This document shows, piece by piece, positions 42,879 to 51,626 of a stretch of 64,000 nucleotides of DNA. The stretch's first letter is position 1. The number at the start of each line of letters is the position of its first letter. Under the pieces are notes generated by a model. That model was not told where the DNA came from and did no database searches. It saw only the letters and a list, made by a program, of their open reading frames with translations. The position numbers were made by a program, and so were the translations under genes. This DNA comes from Streptomyces populi (lineage in GTDB: Bacteria > Actinomycetota > Actinomycetes > Streptomycetales > Streptomycetaceae): assembly GCF_002911015.1 (NCBI RefSeq), contig NZ_KZ626856.1, positions 41,522 to 105,521 on the forward strand, written 5' to 3'.

Positions 42879-43807
42879 TTGTCCCCGCCTCCGAACTTGC
42901 TCAGCCGCAGATAGACGATCGAGCAGAACAGCAGGATCACGAACGCGACGGTGGTGAGGGCCGAGGCGTAGCCGAAGTTGTGGGCGTCGACGCTGGTGTT
43001 GGCGATGTAGAGCGGGAGGGTCGTCGTCTCGCCCGCGGGTCCGCCGCCGGTGAGGGTGTAGAGCAGGTCGACGTTGTTGAACTCCCACACGGCGCGCAGC
43101 AGCGTGGAGAGGACGATCGCGTCCTTGAGGTGCGGCAGCGTGATGTGCAGGAACTGGCGGACGCGGCTCGCCCCGTCGACCTCGGCCGCCTCGTACAGGT
43201 CCTTGGAGACGGACTGGAGGTCGGCGAGGATCAGGATCGCGAAGAAGGGGACGCCGCGCCACAGGTCGGCGACCACCGCCGCCGGGAAGACGGTGGAGGT
43301 GTCCGAGAGCCAGCTGGTGCCGTACGAGCCGATGCCGGCGTCGGCGAGGTAACGGGTGACGCCCGTCTGGGAGTTGTAGAGCAGCACCCAGATCGCCGAG
43401 GTCAGCACTCCGGAGACGGCCCAGGGCGAGAAGACCAGCGCGCGCCCCACCGCCCGGCCGACGAAGGTCTGGTTGACGATCAGCGCGAGCGCCAGACCGA
43501 ACAGCAGTTGGAGGCCCACCTCCACGACGACCCACTTCGCGCTGAAGGTCAGGGTGTCCCAGAACTGCGGGTCGTCGGTGAAGGCGTGCGCGAAGTTGTC
43601 GAGGCCCGCGTAGCCGTTGCGCCACGGTTTGGTCGGGTTGTAGTTCTGCAGGCTGTAGTAGAAGACGCTGATGACGGGGTAGGCGATGAACCCCAGCATC
43701 AGCAGCGCCGCCGGGGCGATCAGCAGATACGGAAGCCCCCGCGGGGTCGCGGTGGCTCGCCGCCGGGGTGGCGCGGGCGGTTTCGCCACGGCTGCGGCTT
43801 GGGCCAT
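42875..43807 (-). CDS. Carbohydrate ABC transporter permease (MalF/UgpA type)
   Basis: A 310-residue membrane protein with six predicted helices. Family features are RGLPYLLIAPAALLMLGFIAYPVI, the EAA motif SKDLYEAAEVDGASRVRQFLHITLPHL and WEFNNVDLLYTLTGGGP. It is the first gene of a five-gene operon (two permeases, Gfo/Idh, DUF6807, GH43). A LacI-type operator lies 43-57 nt upstream of ATG 43807. Confidence 0.9.
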   Translation of the reverse strand: MAQAAAVAKPPAPPRRRATATPRGLPYLLIAPAALLMLGFIAYPVISVFYYSLQNYNPTKPWRNGYAGLDNFAHAFTDDPQFWDTLTFSAKWVVVEVGLQLLFGLALALIVNQTFVGRAVGRALVFSPWAVSGVLTSAIWVLLYNSQTGVTRYLADAGIGSYGTSWLSDTSTVFPAAVVADLWRGVPFFAILILADLQSVSKDLYEAAEVDGASRVRQFLHITLPHLKDAIVLSTLLRAVWEFNNVDLLYTLTGGGPAGETTTLPLYIANTSVDAHNFGYASALTTVAFVILLFCSIVYLRLSKFGGGDK

Positions 43808-43849
43808 GACTGTTCTCCGTTCGCAGTGGGGCAGGTACAGCGGGTGCAG

Positions 43850-43864
43850 GAAGCGCTTGCTACG
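43850..43864. promoter_or_regulatory. LacI-type operator 2 (upstream of permease operon)
   Basis: GAAGCGCTTGCTACG carries the same 14-nt core as the operator at 38292-38305 and lies 43-57 nt upstream of the permease start. The two sites predict joint control of the binding protein and permease operon by one LacI-family regulator, which is not encoded in the window. Confidence 0.75.
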
Positions 43865-43907
43865 ACCGCATGGGTCGAGCCCTTCCTCGTGCGGATGCCG
43901 GGGGGTC

Positions 43908-45638
43908 TCAGCCCGCGTACGGGTCCGGCACCTTGCCCGGACGGGCCAGGAACGCGAAGTCGCAGCCGGTGTCGGCCTGGGTGATCTGGTCGTTGTAGAG
44001 CGCGCCGTAGCCGCGTTCGTACCGGACGGGCGGCGGGGTCCACGCGGCCCGCCTGCGCTCCAGCTCCGCGTCGTCCACGTGGAGGTGGAGCGACCGCGCC
44101 CCGACGTCGAGGGTGATCCGGTCCCCGCCGCGCACGAGGGCGAGCGGGCCGCCGACGTGCGACTCGGGCGCCACGTGCAGCACGCACGCGCCGTAACTCG
44201 TGCCGCTCATCCGGGCGTCGGAGATCCGCACCATGTCCCGTACGCCCTGCTTCAGCAGATGGCCGGGGATGGGCAGCATCCCGTACTCGGGCATGCCCGG
44301 TCCGCCCTTGGGACCGGAGCCCCGCAGCACGAGGACGCTGTCCGCGGTGATGCCGAGCGACGGGTCGTCGATGGTGCGCTGCATCGTGCGGTAGTCGTCG
44401 AAGACGACCGCGGGACCGGTGTGTTTCAGCAGGTGCGGCTCGGCGGCGATGTGCTTGATGACGGCGCCGTCGGGGCAGAGGTTGCCGCGCAGGACGGCGA
44501 CCCCGCCCTCGGCCGCGACCGGGTTCTCCCGGGTGCGGATGACGTCGTCGTCGTGCACCCGGGCGCCCGCGAGCTGCTCGCGCAGGCTGTCGTGGGACAC
44601 CGTGGGCCGGTCCAGGTGCAGCAGGTCGGTGATCCGCGACAGGAACCCGGGCAGGCCGCCGGCGAAGTGGAAGTCCTCCATGAGGTGCTTCCGTCCGCCG
44701 GGCCTGACGTTCGCGAGCACCGGGACGGTCCTCGCGATCCGGTCGAAGTCGTCCAGGGTGAGGGTGACACCGGCCCGTCCGGCCATGGCGATCAGATGGA
44801 TCACGGCGTTCGTCGAACCGCCGATGCCGAGCACCGTCGTGACCGCGTCCGTGAAGGCGTCGGCGGTGAGGATGTCGGACAGCTTCCGGTCCCTGCGGAC
44901 GAGTTCGACGATCCTGATCCCGGCCGCGGCCGCCATCCGGTCGTGTCCGGAGTCGACGGCGGGGATGCTGGAGGCACCGGGGACGGTGACGCCGAGCGCC
45001 TCCGCGGCGGCGGTCAGCGTGGACGCGGTGCCCATCGTCATGCAGTGCCCCGGCGACCGGGCGAGCCCGCTCTCCAGCTCGGTCATCTCGCAGTCCCCGA
45101 TGAGACCCGCGCGCCGGTCGTCCCAGTACTTCCACATGTCGGTGCCGGAACCGAGGACCTCGTCGCGCCAGTGCCCCGGGAGCATCGGCCCGGCGGGCAC
45201 GAAGACGGTGGGCAGGTCGACCGAGGCGGCCCCCATGAGCAGCGCGGGCGTGGTCTTGTCGCAGCCGCCCATCAGCACGGCCCCGTCCACCGGGTACGAC
45301 CGCAGCAGTTCCTCGGTCTCCATCGCGAGGAGGTTGCGGTAGAGCATCGGGGTCGGCTTCTGGAAGGTCTCGCTCAGCGTGGACACCGGGAACTCGAGCG
45401 GGAATCCGCCGGCCTGCCACACGCCCCGCTTGACGGCCTGGGCGCGGTCGCGCAGGTGCACGTGGCACGGGTTGATGTCGGACCAGGTGTTGAGGATCGC
45501 GACGACCGGCTTGCCCAGGTGCTCCTCGGGGAGGTAGCCGAGCTGCCGGGTCCTGGCCCGGTGGCTGAACGAACGCAGCCCCTCGGTCCCGTACCACTGG
45601 TGGCTCCTGAGGTCCTCGGGCCGCTTCACAGGGACCAT
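43908..45638 (-). CDS. IlvD/Edd-family sugar-acid dehydratase (L-arabonate dehydratase-like)
   Basis: A 576-residue Fe-S dehydratase. Cysteines expected to hold the cluster are at Cys58 (SDINPCHVHLRDRA), Cys126 (GGCDKTTPALLMG, with the carbamylated-lysine motif) and Cys199 (PGHCMTMGTAS). The catalytic-serine region SDARMSGTSYGACVLHVAPES is present. The SDINPCH form resembles sugar-acid dehydratases such as L-arabonate dehydratase rather than IlvD of valine synthesis. It would make a 2-keto-3-deoxy acid for the DapA-family enzyme encoded upstream, which it overlaps by 13 nt. ATG 45638 is the start. Confidence 0.85.
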   Translation of the reverse strand: MVPVKRPEDLRSHQWYGTEGLRSFSHRARTRQLGYLPEEHLGKPVVAILNTWSDINPCHVHLRDRAQAVKRGVWQAGGFPLEFPVSTLSETFQKPTPMLYRNLLAMETEELLRSYPVDGAVLMGGCDKTTPALLMGAASVDLPTVFVPAGPMLPGHWRDEVLGSGTDMWKYWDDRRAGLIGDCEMTELESGLARSPGHCMTMGTASTLTAAAEALGVTVPGASSIPAVDSGHDRMAAAAGIRIVELVRRDRKLSDILTADAFTDAVTTVLGIGGSTNAVIHLIAMAGRAGVTLTLDDFDRIARTVPVLANVRPGGRKHLMEDFHFAGGLPGFLSRITDLLHLDRPTVSHDSLREQLAGARVHDDDVIRTRENPVAAEGGVAVLRGNLCPDGAVIKHIAAEPHLLKHTGPAVVFDDYRTMQRTIDDPSLGITADSVLVLRGSGPKGGPGMPEYGMLPIPGHLLKQGVRDMVRISDARMSGTSYGACVLHVAPESHVGGPLALVRGGDRITLDVGARSLHLHVDDAELERRRAAWTPPPVRYERGYGALYNDQITQADTGCDFAFLARPGKVPDPYAG

Positions 45639-46534
45639 CCGGCGGCTATGGCGGCGACCTCGGACCGCTCGTTCGCGGTCAGCGGCCGGCTCGGCGGGCG
45701 CACGTCACGGCGGCACAGGCCGAGCGAGGACAGGGCTTCCTTGACGACGGTGACGTTGTTGGCGGAGGCGTCGGCGGCGCGCAGTTCCTCGAAGCGGCGG
45801 ATCCGCTCCCAGACCTTCATCGCGGCCGGGTAGTCGCCGCAGCGGAGCGCCTCGATCATGTCCAGCGAGACGGCCGGGGCGACGTTCACCAGGCCCGAGG
45901 TGAATCCGGTGGCGCCCGCCGAGAAGTACGAGGGGGCGTACGGCTCGGCGAGTCCGGCCACCCACACGAACCGCTCGAGGCCGGCGTCCCGCGCGAAGGA
46001 CGCGAAGCGCGCCGCGTCGGGCACGGCGTACTTCACCCCGATGACGTTCGGGCAGGCGTCCGCGAGTTCGGCGAGCCGAGAACCCGCGAGCAGCGGATTG
46101 CGGATGTACGGGACGACGCCCAGCTCCGGCACGGCCTCGGCGATCGCCCGGTGGTAGTCGACCCAGCCGCCCTCCGAGACGTACGGGTGCACGGGCTGAT
46201 GGACCATCACCATCGGTGCGCCGAGGGCACGGGCGTGCCGCGCGGAGGCGACGGCGGTGGGCAGGTCGTGCCCGACGCCGACGAGGACGGCCGCGCGGCC
46301 GTCGGCCTCCTCGACGGTCAACTCGGTGATGGTCCGGCGCTCTTCGGGGGTGAGGGCGTAGAACTCGCCGGTGTTGCCGTTGGGGGTGAGGGTGCGGACG
46401 CCGCCGTCGATCAGCCGGCGCAGCAGGGTCCGGTGGGCGTCCCGGTCGATCGTGCCGTCCTCGGCGAACGGGGTCACCGGGATCGCCACGACCTCGGCGA
46501 GTGCCGCCCGCTGGGTCTCGAACGTCGCTGTCAT
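45626..46534 (-). CDS. DapA-family 2-keto-3-deoxy sugar-acid dehydratase/aldolase
   Basis: A 302-residue TIM barrel. The Schiff-base lysine is Lys168 in NVIGVKYAVPD, the catalytic tyrosine is Tyr143 in VVPYIRNP, and the substrate loop reads PNGNTGEFYALTPEE. Context with an IlvD/Edd dehydratase and a GntR regulator indicates action on a 2-keto-3-deoxy pentonate or hexonate. If it is a dehydratase on L-2-keto-3-deoxyarabonate, its product is the semialdehyde oxidised by the enzyme at 21.6 kb. ATG 46534 overlaps the GntR stop, so the three genes form one operon. Confidence 0.85.
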   Translation of the reverse strand: MTATFETQRAALAEVVAIPVTPFAEDGTIDRDAHRTLLRRLIDGGVRTLTPNGNTGEFYALTPEERRTITELTVEEADGRAAVLVGVGHDLPTAVASARHARALGAPMVMVHQPVHPYVSEGGWVDYHRAIAEAVPELGVVPYIRNPLLAGSRLAELADACPNVIGVKYAVPDAARFASFARDAGLERFVWVAGLAEPYAPSYFSAGATGFTSGLVNVAPAVSLDMIEALRCGDYPAAMKVWERIRRFEELRAADASANNVTVVKEALSSLGLCRRDVRPPSRPLTANERSEVAAIAAGWSL

Positions 46535-47187
46535 TCCTGTCCGCCCTCCTCCTGGCCCTGCGGGAAGGCCCGTCGCACGAACGAGGCGATGTGCGCGTGC
46601 AGCGCTCCGGCCGCGCCCTCGGCGTCACCGTCGAGGGCGAGACGCAGGATCTCCCGGTGCTCGCCGGCCTCCCGCTCCCAGGAGGGCTCGGAGGCCCAGG
46701 CGACCGCCGAGACGAGGGCGGCCTGGTCGCGCACCTCGTCGAGCATCCGGCCGAGCAGCGGATTTCCGCAGGGCGCGTACAGGGCGCGGTGGAACTCCCG
46801 GTTGGCCAGCGACCGTTCGGCGGTGTCGGCGGCGGCGTCGGCGCGGGTGAGCGCGTCCCGGGCGGCGTCGAGGGAGGCCCCCCGGCGCACCACCCGGCGC
46901 AGTGCCTCGGGTTCGAGGAGCAGCCGTACGTCGTACACCTCGCGCGCCATGTCCGCGTCCACCATGCGCACCGTGACGCCCTTGTACTGGTTCATCACGA
47001 CGAGCCCGGTGCCGGCCAGGGTCTTGAGCGCCTCGCGCACCGGGGTCTTCGACACCCCGAACTGCGCGGCGAGGTCGGTCTCGACCAGGGCCTGTCCTGG
47101 GGTCAACTGCCCGGTGAGGATGCGGTGTTTGATCCCCTCCAGCACGAACTGCGTGCGGGACGGGATCGGGGTGGGCACAGAGGTCAT
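46531..47187 (-). CDS. GntR-family regulator, FadR subfamily
   Basis: A 218-residue repressor-type protein. The winged helix spans about residues 10-75 (HRILTGQLTPGQALVETDLAAQF, GVSKTPVREALKTLAGTGLV). The FadR-type all-helical C-domain has conserved metal-binding residues in DVRLLLEPEALRR, NREFHRALYAPCGNP and GEHREILRLALDGD. It is the first gene of the operon with the DapA- and IlvD-family dehydratases and probably represses it until the sugar acid binds. ATG 47187 has GAGAGG upstream; the longer frame to 47232 is less likely. Confidence 0.9.
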   Translation of the reverse strand: MTSVPTPIPSRTQFVLEGIKHRILTGQLTPGQALVETDLAAQFGVSKTPVREALKTLAGTGLVVMNQYKGVTVRMVDADMAREVYDVRLLLEPEALRRVVRRGASLDAARDALTRADAAADTAERSLANREFHRALYAPCGNPLLGRMLDEVRDQAALVSAVAWASEPSWEREAGEHREILRLALDGDAEGAAGALHAHIASFVRRAFPQGQEEGGQE

Positions 47188-47270
47188 GCGCGCCTCTCTG
47201 GTCTCACGTCTCGGATCACGGGAGCCGGGCACCGGTCACGGACACCGGTCCCCGGTCTCGCACATCGCGT

Positions 47271-47299
47271 CTCATATATGACGTACGAAGTACGACGCG
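47271..47299. promoter_or_regulatory. Candidate GntR operator/promoter
   Basis: An AT-rich island, ATATATGACGTACGAAGTACG, lies about 85 nt upstream of the GntR start in otherwise very GC-rich DNA. It contains two GTAC tetramers spaced by GAA that make a small palindrome. Autoregulation is likely, but the exact site is inferred. Confidence 0.4.
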
Positions 47300-47456
47300 T
47301 CGAAGGTAGGAGCGTGACCGTGTTTCGTCAACGCTTCCGACAGAGGGAATTCCAGAGGGAATCGAGGAGCCGCGGGCGCCCGCGGGCCCGGGTCCCACCA
47401 CCGGGGCGGGGCGCGCCGGCCGTTCGCTCCCGCGACGCCGTACCGGGAACGCGTAC

Positions 47457-47481
47457 GGGCCGCCCGCTCGGCGGGCGGCCC
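47457..47481 (-). terminator. Hairpin terminator
   Basis: Perfect 11-bp arms around a TCG loop, about 155 bp after the stop of the DinB-type gene. There is no other gene on this strand before it. Confidence 0.65.
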
Positions 47482-47634
47482 GCGACTCCCCCTCACCGCG
47501 GCGGCGGTTCAGCAGGTGGACCGGCACGGCGGCCCGGCGGGGCGCCCGGGCGTCCCCGCCGCCCCGGGCACCGTGCGACGCGTGTGCTTCGGTGACGCGG
47601 CGGTGCCGGACCACGGCCCACGGACCGCTCCCCG

Positions 47635-48222
47635 CTACGGCTTCCAGCCGGGGTCGCGGCCACTGAGGCCGATCACGCGGTCGAGGAGCGGCGCGTCCTC
47701 GGGCACCGGGACGAGGGGGCCGAAGATGCCCCCGAGGCGGGTCGGGTCGTCGGCCACACCGGCGAGGAACCCGTGCGTCACCTCCAGGAGGACGGCGTCG
47801 GGGGTGTACTCCTGACCGGTGGCCCGCGCGAGGTCCCAGCCGTGCACCACCAGTTCGTCGGCGGCGACGGCCGCGGCGGCCCCGGCGGGCAGCGTCACCC
47901 CGCCCGCCCTGGTCGTCCCGGTCCAGGCGGCCGGGTCCCGCCAGGCGTCGGCGAGTTCGTCGAGCGCCTTCGGCAGGGCCTCGCGCCAGTCCGGCCCGAC
48001 GTCGGGCAGGGAAGCGGTCGGGCTGGTGTCGGTCGTGGGGCCCAGGTCCTTGCGCCCGGCGTCGCGGAAGGCGACGGCCAGTCCGGTCAGATGCCCGAGC
48101 AGGTTGCGTACCGCGTACTCGGGGCAGGGTATGACCCCGTCGAGCTGCGCGTCCGTGACACCCTCCGCGAGGCGCGCCACGACGAGGGCCTGCGGCCCGA
48201 AGTCGAAGGTCTGGCCGGTCAT
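47635..48222 (-). CDS. TIGR03086-family DinB-like protein (mycothiol-dependent maleylpyruvate isomerase N-terminal type)
   Basis: A 195-residue four-helix-bundle protein. The family pattern is visible: CPEYAVRNLLGHLTGLAVAF with a metal-ligand His, and VAADELVVHGWDLARATGQ with the second His cluster. Members bind divalent metal and are predicted mycothiol-dependent enzymes; the substrate is unknown. ATG 48222 has GAGGAG 6 nt upstream, which decides against the longer frame to 48366. It is divergent from the DUF4097 gene. Confidence 0.85.
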   Translation of the reverse strand: MTGQTFDFGPQALVVARLAEGVTDAQLDGVIPCPEYAVRNLLGHLTGLAVAFRDAGRKDLGPTTDTSPTASLPDVGPDWREALPKALDELADAWRDPAAWTGTTRAGGVTLPAGAAAAVAADELVVHGWDLARATGQEYTPDAVLLEVTHGFLAGVADDPTRLGGIFGPLVPVPEDAPLLDRVIGLSGRDPGWKP

Positions 48223-48368
48223 CCGATTCTCCTCAGAACGCGTGTCCATGTCGTATCCACTTCGGCGGGAGACCCGCGCGGCACTCCCATGGATCAGACC
48301 CCACCCGCACCGGAAATTCATCGATCCCTGGAGCGGTCCGGGCGCCCGCATAGCGTTCACCCTCACTT

Positions 48369-48493
48369 CATTGCAACAAATTCAATGAAGTGCGTTGCAT
48401 TAGAGCCAGAACCATTGCAACAAATTCCCGCCATTCACCTGCAATAACAACACAGTTGAGCGAGAAGTATGTTGCCCGATCCATGAATGCAAC
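48369..48493. promoter_or_regulatory. Cluster of ATTGCAAC motifs in AT-rich promoter region
   Basis: CATTGCAACAAATTC occurs twice exactly (48369-48383 and 48413-48427). An inverted GTTGCAT lies at 48394-48400 and a further GAATGCAAC at 48485-48493. The 130-bp stretch is much richer in A and T than its surroundings and sits between the divergent DinB-type and DUF4097 genes. A repressor binding several TTGCAAC sites is likely; its gene is not evident. Confidence 0.6.
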
Positions 48494-48555
48494 GTAGCGT
48501 TTCCACTATCAGAAACCAGCAGGGACCCCACATGACGCAGCCGAAGGAGAGCACC

Positions 48556-49281
48556 ATGCAGAAGTTCGACACCCCCGCCCCCGTCTCCGCGATCATCGAC
48601 ATCCCCGCGGGACGCATCCGGTTCATCGCCGCCGACCGGACCGACACCACGGTCGAGGTCCTGCCCGCGGACGCCTCGAAGAGCCGCGACGTGAAAACGG
48701 CGGAGCGGACCGGGGTCACCCACGCCGACGGCGTCCTGCGGATCGAGACTCCGGCCGCAGACAACCGGATACTCGGCAACTCCGGGTCCGTCGAGGTCAC
48801 CGTTCATGTGCCGTCCGGCTCCCGCGTCGAGGCGAAGGCGGCCGCCGCCGAGCTGCGGGGCGTGGGACGGCTCGGTGACGTCACCGTCGAAGGCGGCCAC
48901 CGTTCGGTGGAGCTCGACGAGGCCGACAGCGTCCGCGTGACCGGCCTCGACGCCGACGTCACCGTCGGCCGCCTGAACGGCTCCGCCGAGATCAGCACGC
49001 AGAAGGGTGACCTGGACATCACCCAGGCCGGGCCCGGGACCCTCACCCTGAGCACCCAGGCGGGCGACATCACCGTCGGCCGGGCCGCACCCGGAACCCT
49101 CACCCTCAGCACTCAGAAGGGCGACATCACCGTCGACGCGGCCCCCGGCGTCTCCGCGACGCTGGACGCCGGCACCACCCTGGGCCGGATCAGCAACACG
49201 CTCAAGAACGCCGGTGACGCCCCCGCCCTGACCATCCGCGCCACCACCGCCCACGGCGACATCATCGCGGGCAGCCTGTGA
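48556..49281 (+). CDS. DUF4097 family beta-strand repeat protein
   Basis: The 241-residue cytoplasmic protein is built of short beta repeats, as in DUF4097: GDVTVEGGHRSVELDEAD, ADVTVGRLNGSAEISTQKGDLDIT, and two near-identical units TLTLSTQAGDITVG and TLTLSTQKGDITVD. These predict a right-handed beta-solenoid. The function is unknown; such genes often follow AT-rich, tightly controlled promoters. ATG 48556 has GAAGGAG 7 nt upstream. ATG 48532 is an in-frame alternative. Confidence 0.82.
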   Translation: MQKFDTPAPVSAIIDIPAGRIRFIAADRTDTTVEVLPADASKSRDVKTAERTGVTHADGVLRIETPAADNRILGNSGSVEVTVHVPSGSRVEAKAAAAELRGVGRLGDVTVEGGHRSVELDEADSVRVTGLDADVTVGRLNGSAEISTQKGDLDITQAGPGTLTLSTQAGDITVGRAAPGTLTLSTQKGDITVDAAPGVSATLDAGTTLGRISNTLKNAGDAPALTIRATTAHGDIIAGSL

Positions 49282-49359
49282 CGGGCTGACGCCGCGACCC
49301 GCGCCCGCCCCCTTCGCCCCCGTCCCGGGCGGAGGGGGGCGAGGGCGGTCGAACGGCTC

Positions 49360-50538
49360 CTAGTCCAGCCCCGCCAGCACCCCCCGCACGGCCTCCAGAT
49401 CGGTGTCCGAAGCCAGCCCCGCGTGGTACAGCCGCAGTTCCGTCGCGCCGAGCGAGGCGGCACGGGCCGCGTCGGCCGCCAGGCCGTCCGGCCGGCCCCC
49501 CATCCCGGACACCACGGTGAAGTTGGCGGCCAGGACCTTCCCCCGCGCGCCCGCGCGCACCGCCTCCGCGAACGGCGTCAGCGGACCCGCGCCCCCGGTG
49601 CACGGCACGACCACTCCGTCGGCCACGGACAGGACGTGCCCGGGATCCACCCCGGCGTTGGCGCCGCAGTGGAAGGAGACGGGGTCGGCGTGCAGCAGCA
49701 CCTGGAACCCGGCCGGCGCCGCGGAACGGACCGCCGAGACCGTCTCCTCCTGGAGCGAGCGGGCCACCTGGTCGCGCCAGAGGCGGGTGGCCGCCGCGGC
49801 CCCCGCCCCGAGCAGCTTCTCCACCCCGGCCCAGCCCCCGCCGGACGGCTCCCCCCGCCACACCGGCTCCAGCGCACCGCGCACGGAGGACGCCAGTTCC
49901 TCGGCGTCGAGACCCGCCCGGCCGTATCCGTCCGCGCACGCGGCACAGAAGCAGAGGGACATCAGGTACTGCCCGGCATCGCCGAGCGGCACCCCGCCGG
50001 CCTTGTCGTGGGCGTGCAGATGGGCCAGCCCGTACCAGCCGAGCGACTCCAGCTCCGTACCCGCAGCACCGGGCCGGACCGCGGCCTCCGCGGCGAGGCC
50101 GGCCAGATAGGCGCGGGTGGCGGGCTGGGCGACACAGGGGGCCCAGGGATAGCGGTCCCCGTAGGCGTTGACGACCGAGGTGGCCGGATGCTCCTCCCCC
50201 ATACGGGAGTTGTGCGCGAGCACGACCCAGGTGTGGACGTCGAGCCCCACCCCGGCGAGCGCGGCCGCGGCCTCGCCGTACGCGTCACCGGGCGCCCAGT
50301 CCCCGGCCGGGTACGGGCGAAGGGCACGGCCCCGCCACCGCGCCTCGTCCACCGGGTACAGCACGGCGGCGTGCGAGGCCGTGACGATCCGGTGCCGGGG
50401 ATGGCGGGGCGTCAGCGCGCGCGTGGAGTGGTAGGCGGACGCGAGCGTCACCTGGCGGACGCCGAGACCGGCGGTCCTGGCGGGGGCCTCCGGGTCCCCG
50501 TTGACGTCCCAGGGGTAGAGGAACGCGGACGCCCTCAC
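49360..50538 (-). CDS. Uncharacterised TIM-barrel-like protein coupled to kdgD
   Basis: A 392-residue protein without a signal peptide. It begins RASAFLYPWDVNGDPEAPART and contains a sugar-enzyme-like run of aromatic and acidic residues (ESLGWYGLAHLHAHDK), a cysteine-rich loop LMSLCFCAACADGYGRAG and a strand-helix pattern typical of TIM barrels. I do not recognise a named family. GTG 50538 overlaps the kdgD stop (GTGA at 50535-50538), so it is cotranslated with a uronate-pathway enzyme and may act on a related sugar acid or oligosaccharide. Confidence 0.7.
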   Translation of the reverse strand: MRASAFLYPWDVNGDPEAPARTAGLGVRQVTLASAYHSTRALTPRHPRHRIVTASHAAVLYPVDEARWRGRALRPYPAGDWAPGDAYGEAAAALAGVGLDVHTWVVLAHNSRMGEEHPATSVVNAYGDRYPWAPCVAQPATRAYLAGLAAEAAVRPGAAGTELESLGWYGLAHLHAHDKAGGVPLGDAGQYLMSLCFCAACADGYGRAGLDAEELASSVRGALEPVWRGEPSGGGWAGVEKLLGAGAAAATRLWRDQVARSLQEETVSAVRSAAPAGFQVLLHADPVSFHCGANAGVDPGHVLSVADGVVVPCTGGAGPLTPFAEAVRAGARGKVLAANFTVVSGMGGRPDGLAADAARAASLGATELRLYHAGLASDTDLEAVRGVLAGLD

Positions 50539-51476
50539 AGCTCCTCCCCGATGAGCGCGTACCCGCGGTCGATCAACTGCGCGAGCTGCTTGACGTGGTC
50601 CTCGGCCGGTTCGTGCAGCGGTGGCCGGACCTCGCCGACGTCCAGTCCGCGCAGCCGGACACCGGCCTTGACGAGGGCGACCGCGTAGCCGCGCCCCCGC
50701 GCCCGCAGGTCGGCGAAGGGCCGGTAGAAGCCGTCCAGCAGCCGGTTCACCGTCGTGTCGTCCCCGGTGTTCAGGGCGCGGTGGAAGGCCAGCGCGACCT
50801 CGGGGGCGAAGCAGAAGACCGCCGAGGAGTACAGCGTGATCCCCAGCCCCCGGTAGGCGAGCCCGGTCAGTTCGGCCGTCGGCAGACCGTTGAAGTAGAG
50901 GAATTCGCCTGGCACTTCACTCCGTACGGCGCTGACGATCCGCTGCATCAGGTCCAGGTCGCCGATCCCGTCCTTGAAGCCGACGACCCCCTCGGTGCGG
51001 GCGAGTTCGACCACGCTCGCGGGGGTGAAGACGGCGTTGTCGCGCTGATAGACGATGACGTCAAGGGCGGTGGCCGCAGCCAGCTCCCGGTAGTGCCGCA
51101 GCAGCCCCTCCTGCCCGGCCTTCACCAGATACGGCGGCATGGCGAGCAGCCCGTCGGCCCCGGCGGTCTCCGCTAGGCGCGCGTAGCGCACGGCGAGGGC
51201 GGTCCCGTACCCGGCGCCCGCGACCACCGGGACGCGCCCCCCGGCCGCCTCCACCGCCGCTCGCACCAGCACCTCGAACTCCTCGGGCACGAGCGCGTGG
51301 AACTCGCCGGTGCCGCAGCACGCGAAGACCGCCGCCGCCCCGGCCTCGACGCCGCGCCGCACGTGTTCCCGGTAGACACCGGGATCGACGGTGCCGTCGG
51401 GGCCGTACGCGGTGACGGGGAAGAAGAGCGGCCCGCTGGGGATGCTCAGCCGAGCGGCGAGAGGGGCTGACGTCAC
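50535..51476 (-). CDS. kdgD: 5-dehydro-4-deoxyglucarate dehydratase KdgD
   Basis: A 313-residue DapA-family barrel of the KdgD type. The Schiff-base Lys is Lys168 in GVVGFKDGIGD, the catalytic Tyr is Tyr143 in IVYQRDNAVF, and the substrate loop is CCGTGEFHALVPEEF. It converts 5-keto-4-deoxyglucarate to 2,5-dioxopentanoate with loss of water and CO2, the step before the semialdehyde dehydrogenase. GTG 51476 has AGGGAG upstream; the longer frame to 51548 is less likely. It is divergent from uronate dehydrogenase and cotranscribed with the uncharacterised gene downstream. Confidence 0.92.
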   Translation of the reverse strand: MTSAPLAARLSIPSGPLFFPVTAYGPDGTVDPGVYREHVRRGVEAGAAAVFACCGTGEFHALVPEEFEVLVRAAVEAAGGRVPVVAGAGYGTALAVRYARLAETAGADGLLAMPPYLVKAGQEGLLRHYRELAAATALDVIVYQRDNAVFTPASVVELARTEGVVGFKDGIGDLDLMQRIVSAVRSEVPGEFLYFNGLPTAELTGLAYRGLGITLYSSAVFCFAPEVALAFHRALNTGDDTTVNRLLDGFYRPFADLRARGRGYAVALVKAGVRLRGLDVGEVRPPLHEPAEDHVKQLAQLIDRGYALIGEEL

Positions 51477-51626
51477 GGACTCTCCCTGTAAAAGATGCCC
51501 ATCGAGTGCACGTTTCTGATCCACGTCCATATCCCTGAACGCGCCCACGCTAAGCCGCCGCCTCGGGGCCGGTCAAGCACGCAAACCCGCAACACGAAGG
51601 CGAATTCCCCCCCCTTCGCGCGACAC

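Larger units (their letters stand above)
47188..47634. other. Intergenic region between GntR and DinB-type genes
   Basis: About 450 bp without a credible gene. The right part of the GntR upstream region holds the AT-rich candidate operator at 47271-47299. A strong hairpin (GGGCCGCCCGC, loop TCG, GCGGGCGGCCC; 47457-47481) probably terminates the minus-strand DinB-type gene ending at 47635. Confidence 0.5.

Noticed and set aside
42875..43807. Complete sugar ABC transporter in the permease operon
   Set aside because: No ATP-binding protein gene is present; the energising ATPase must come from elsewhere, as is common in Streptomyces.
43908..45638. IlvD of branched-chain amino-acid synthesis
   Set aside because: The SDINPCH motif form, the GntR and DapA-family partners and the sugar-transport context favour a sugar-acid dehydratase.
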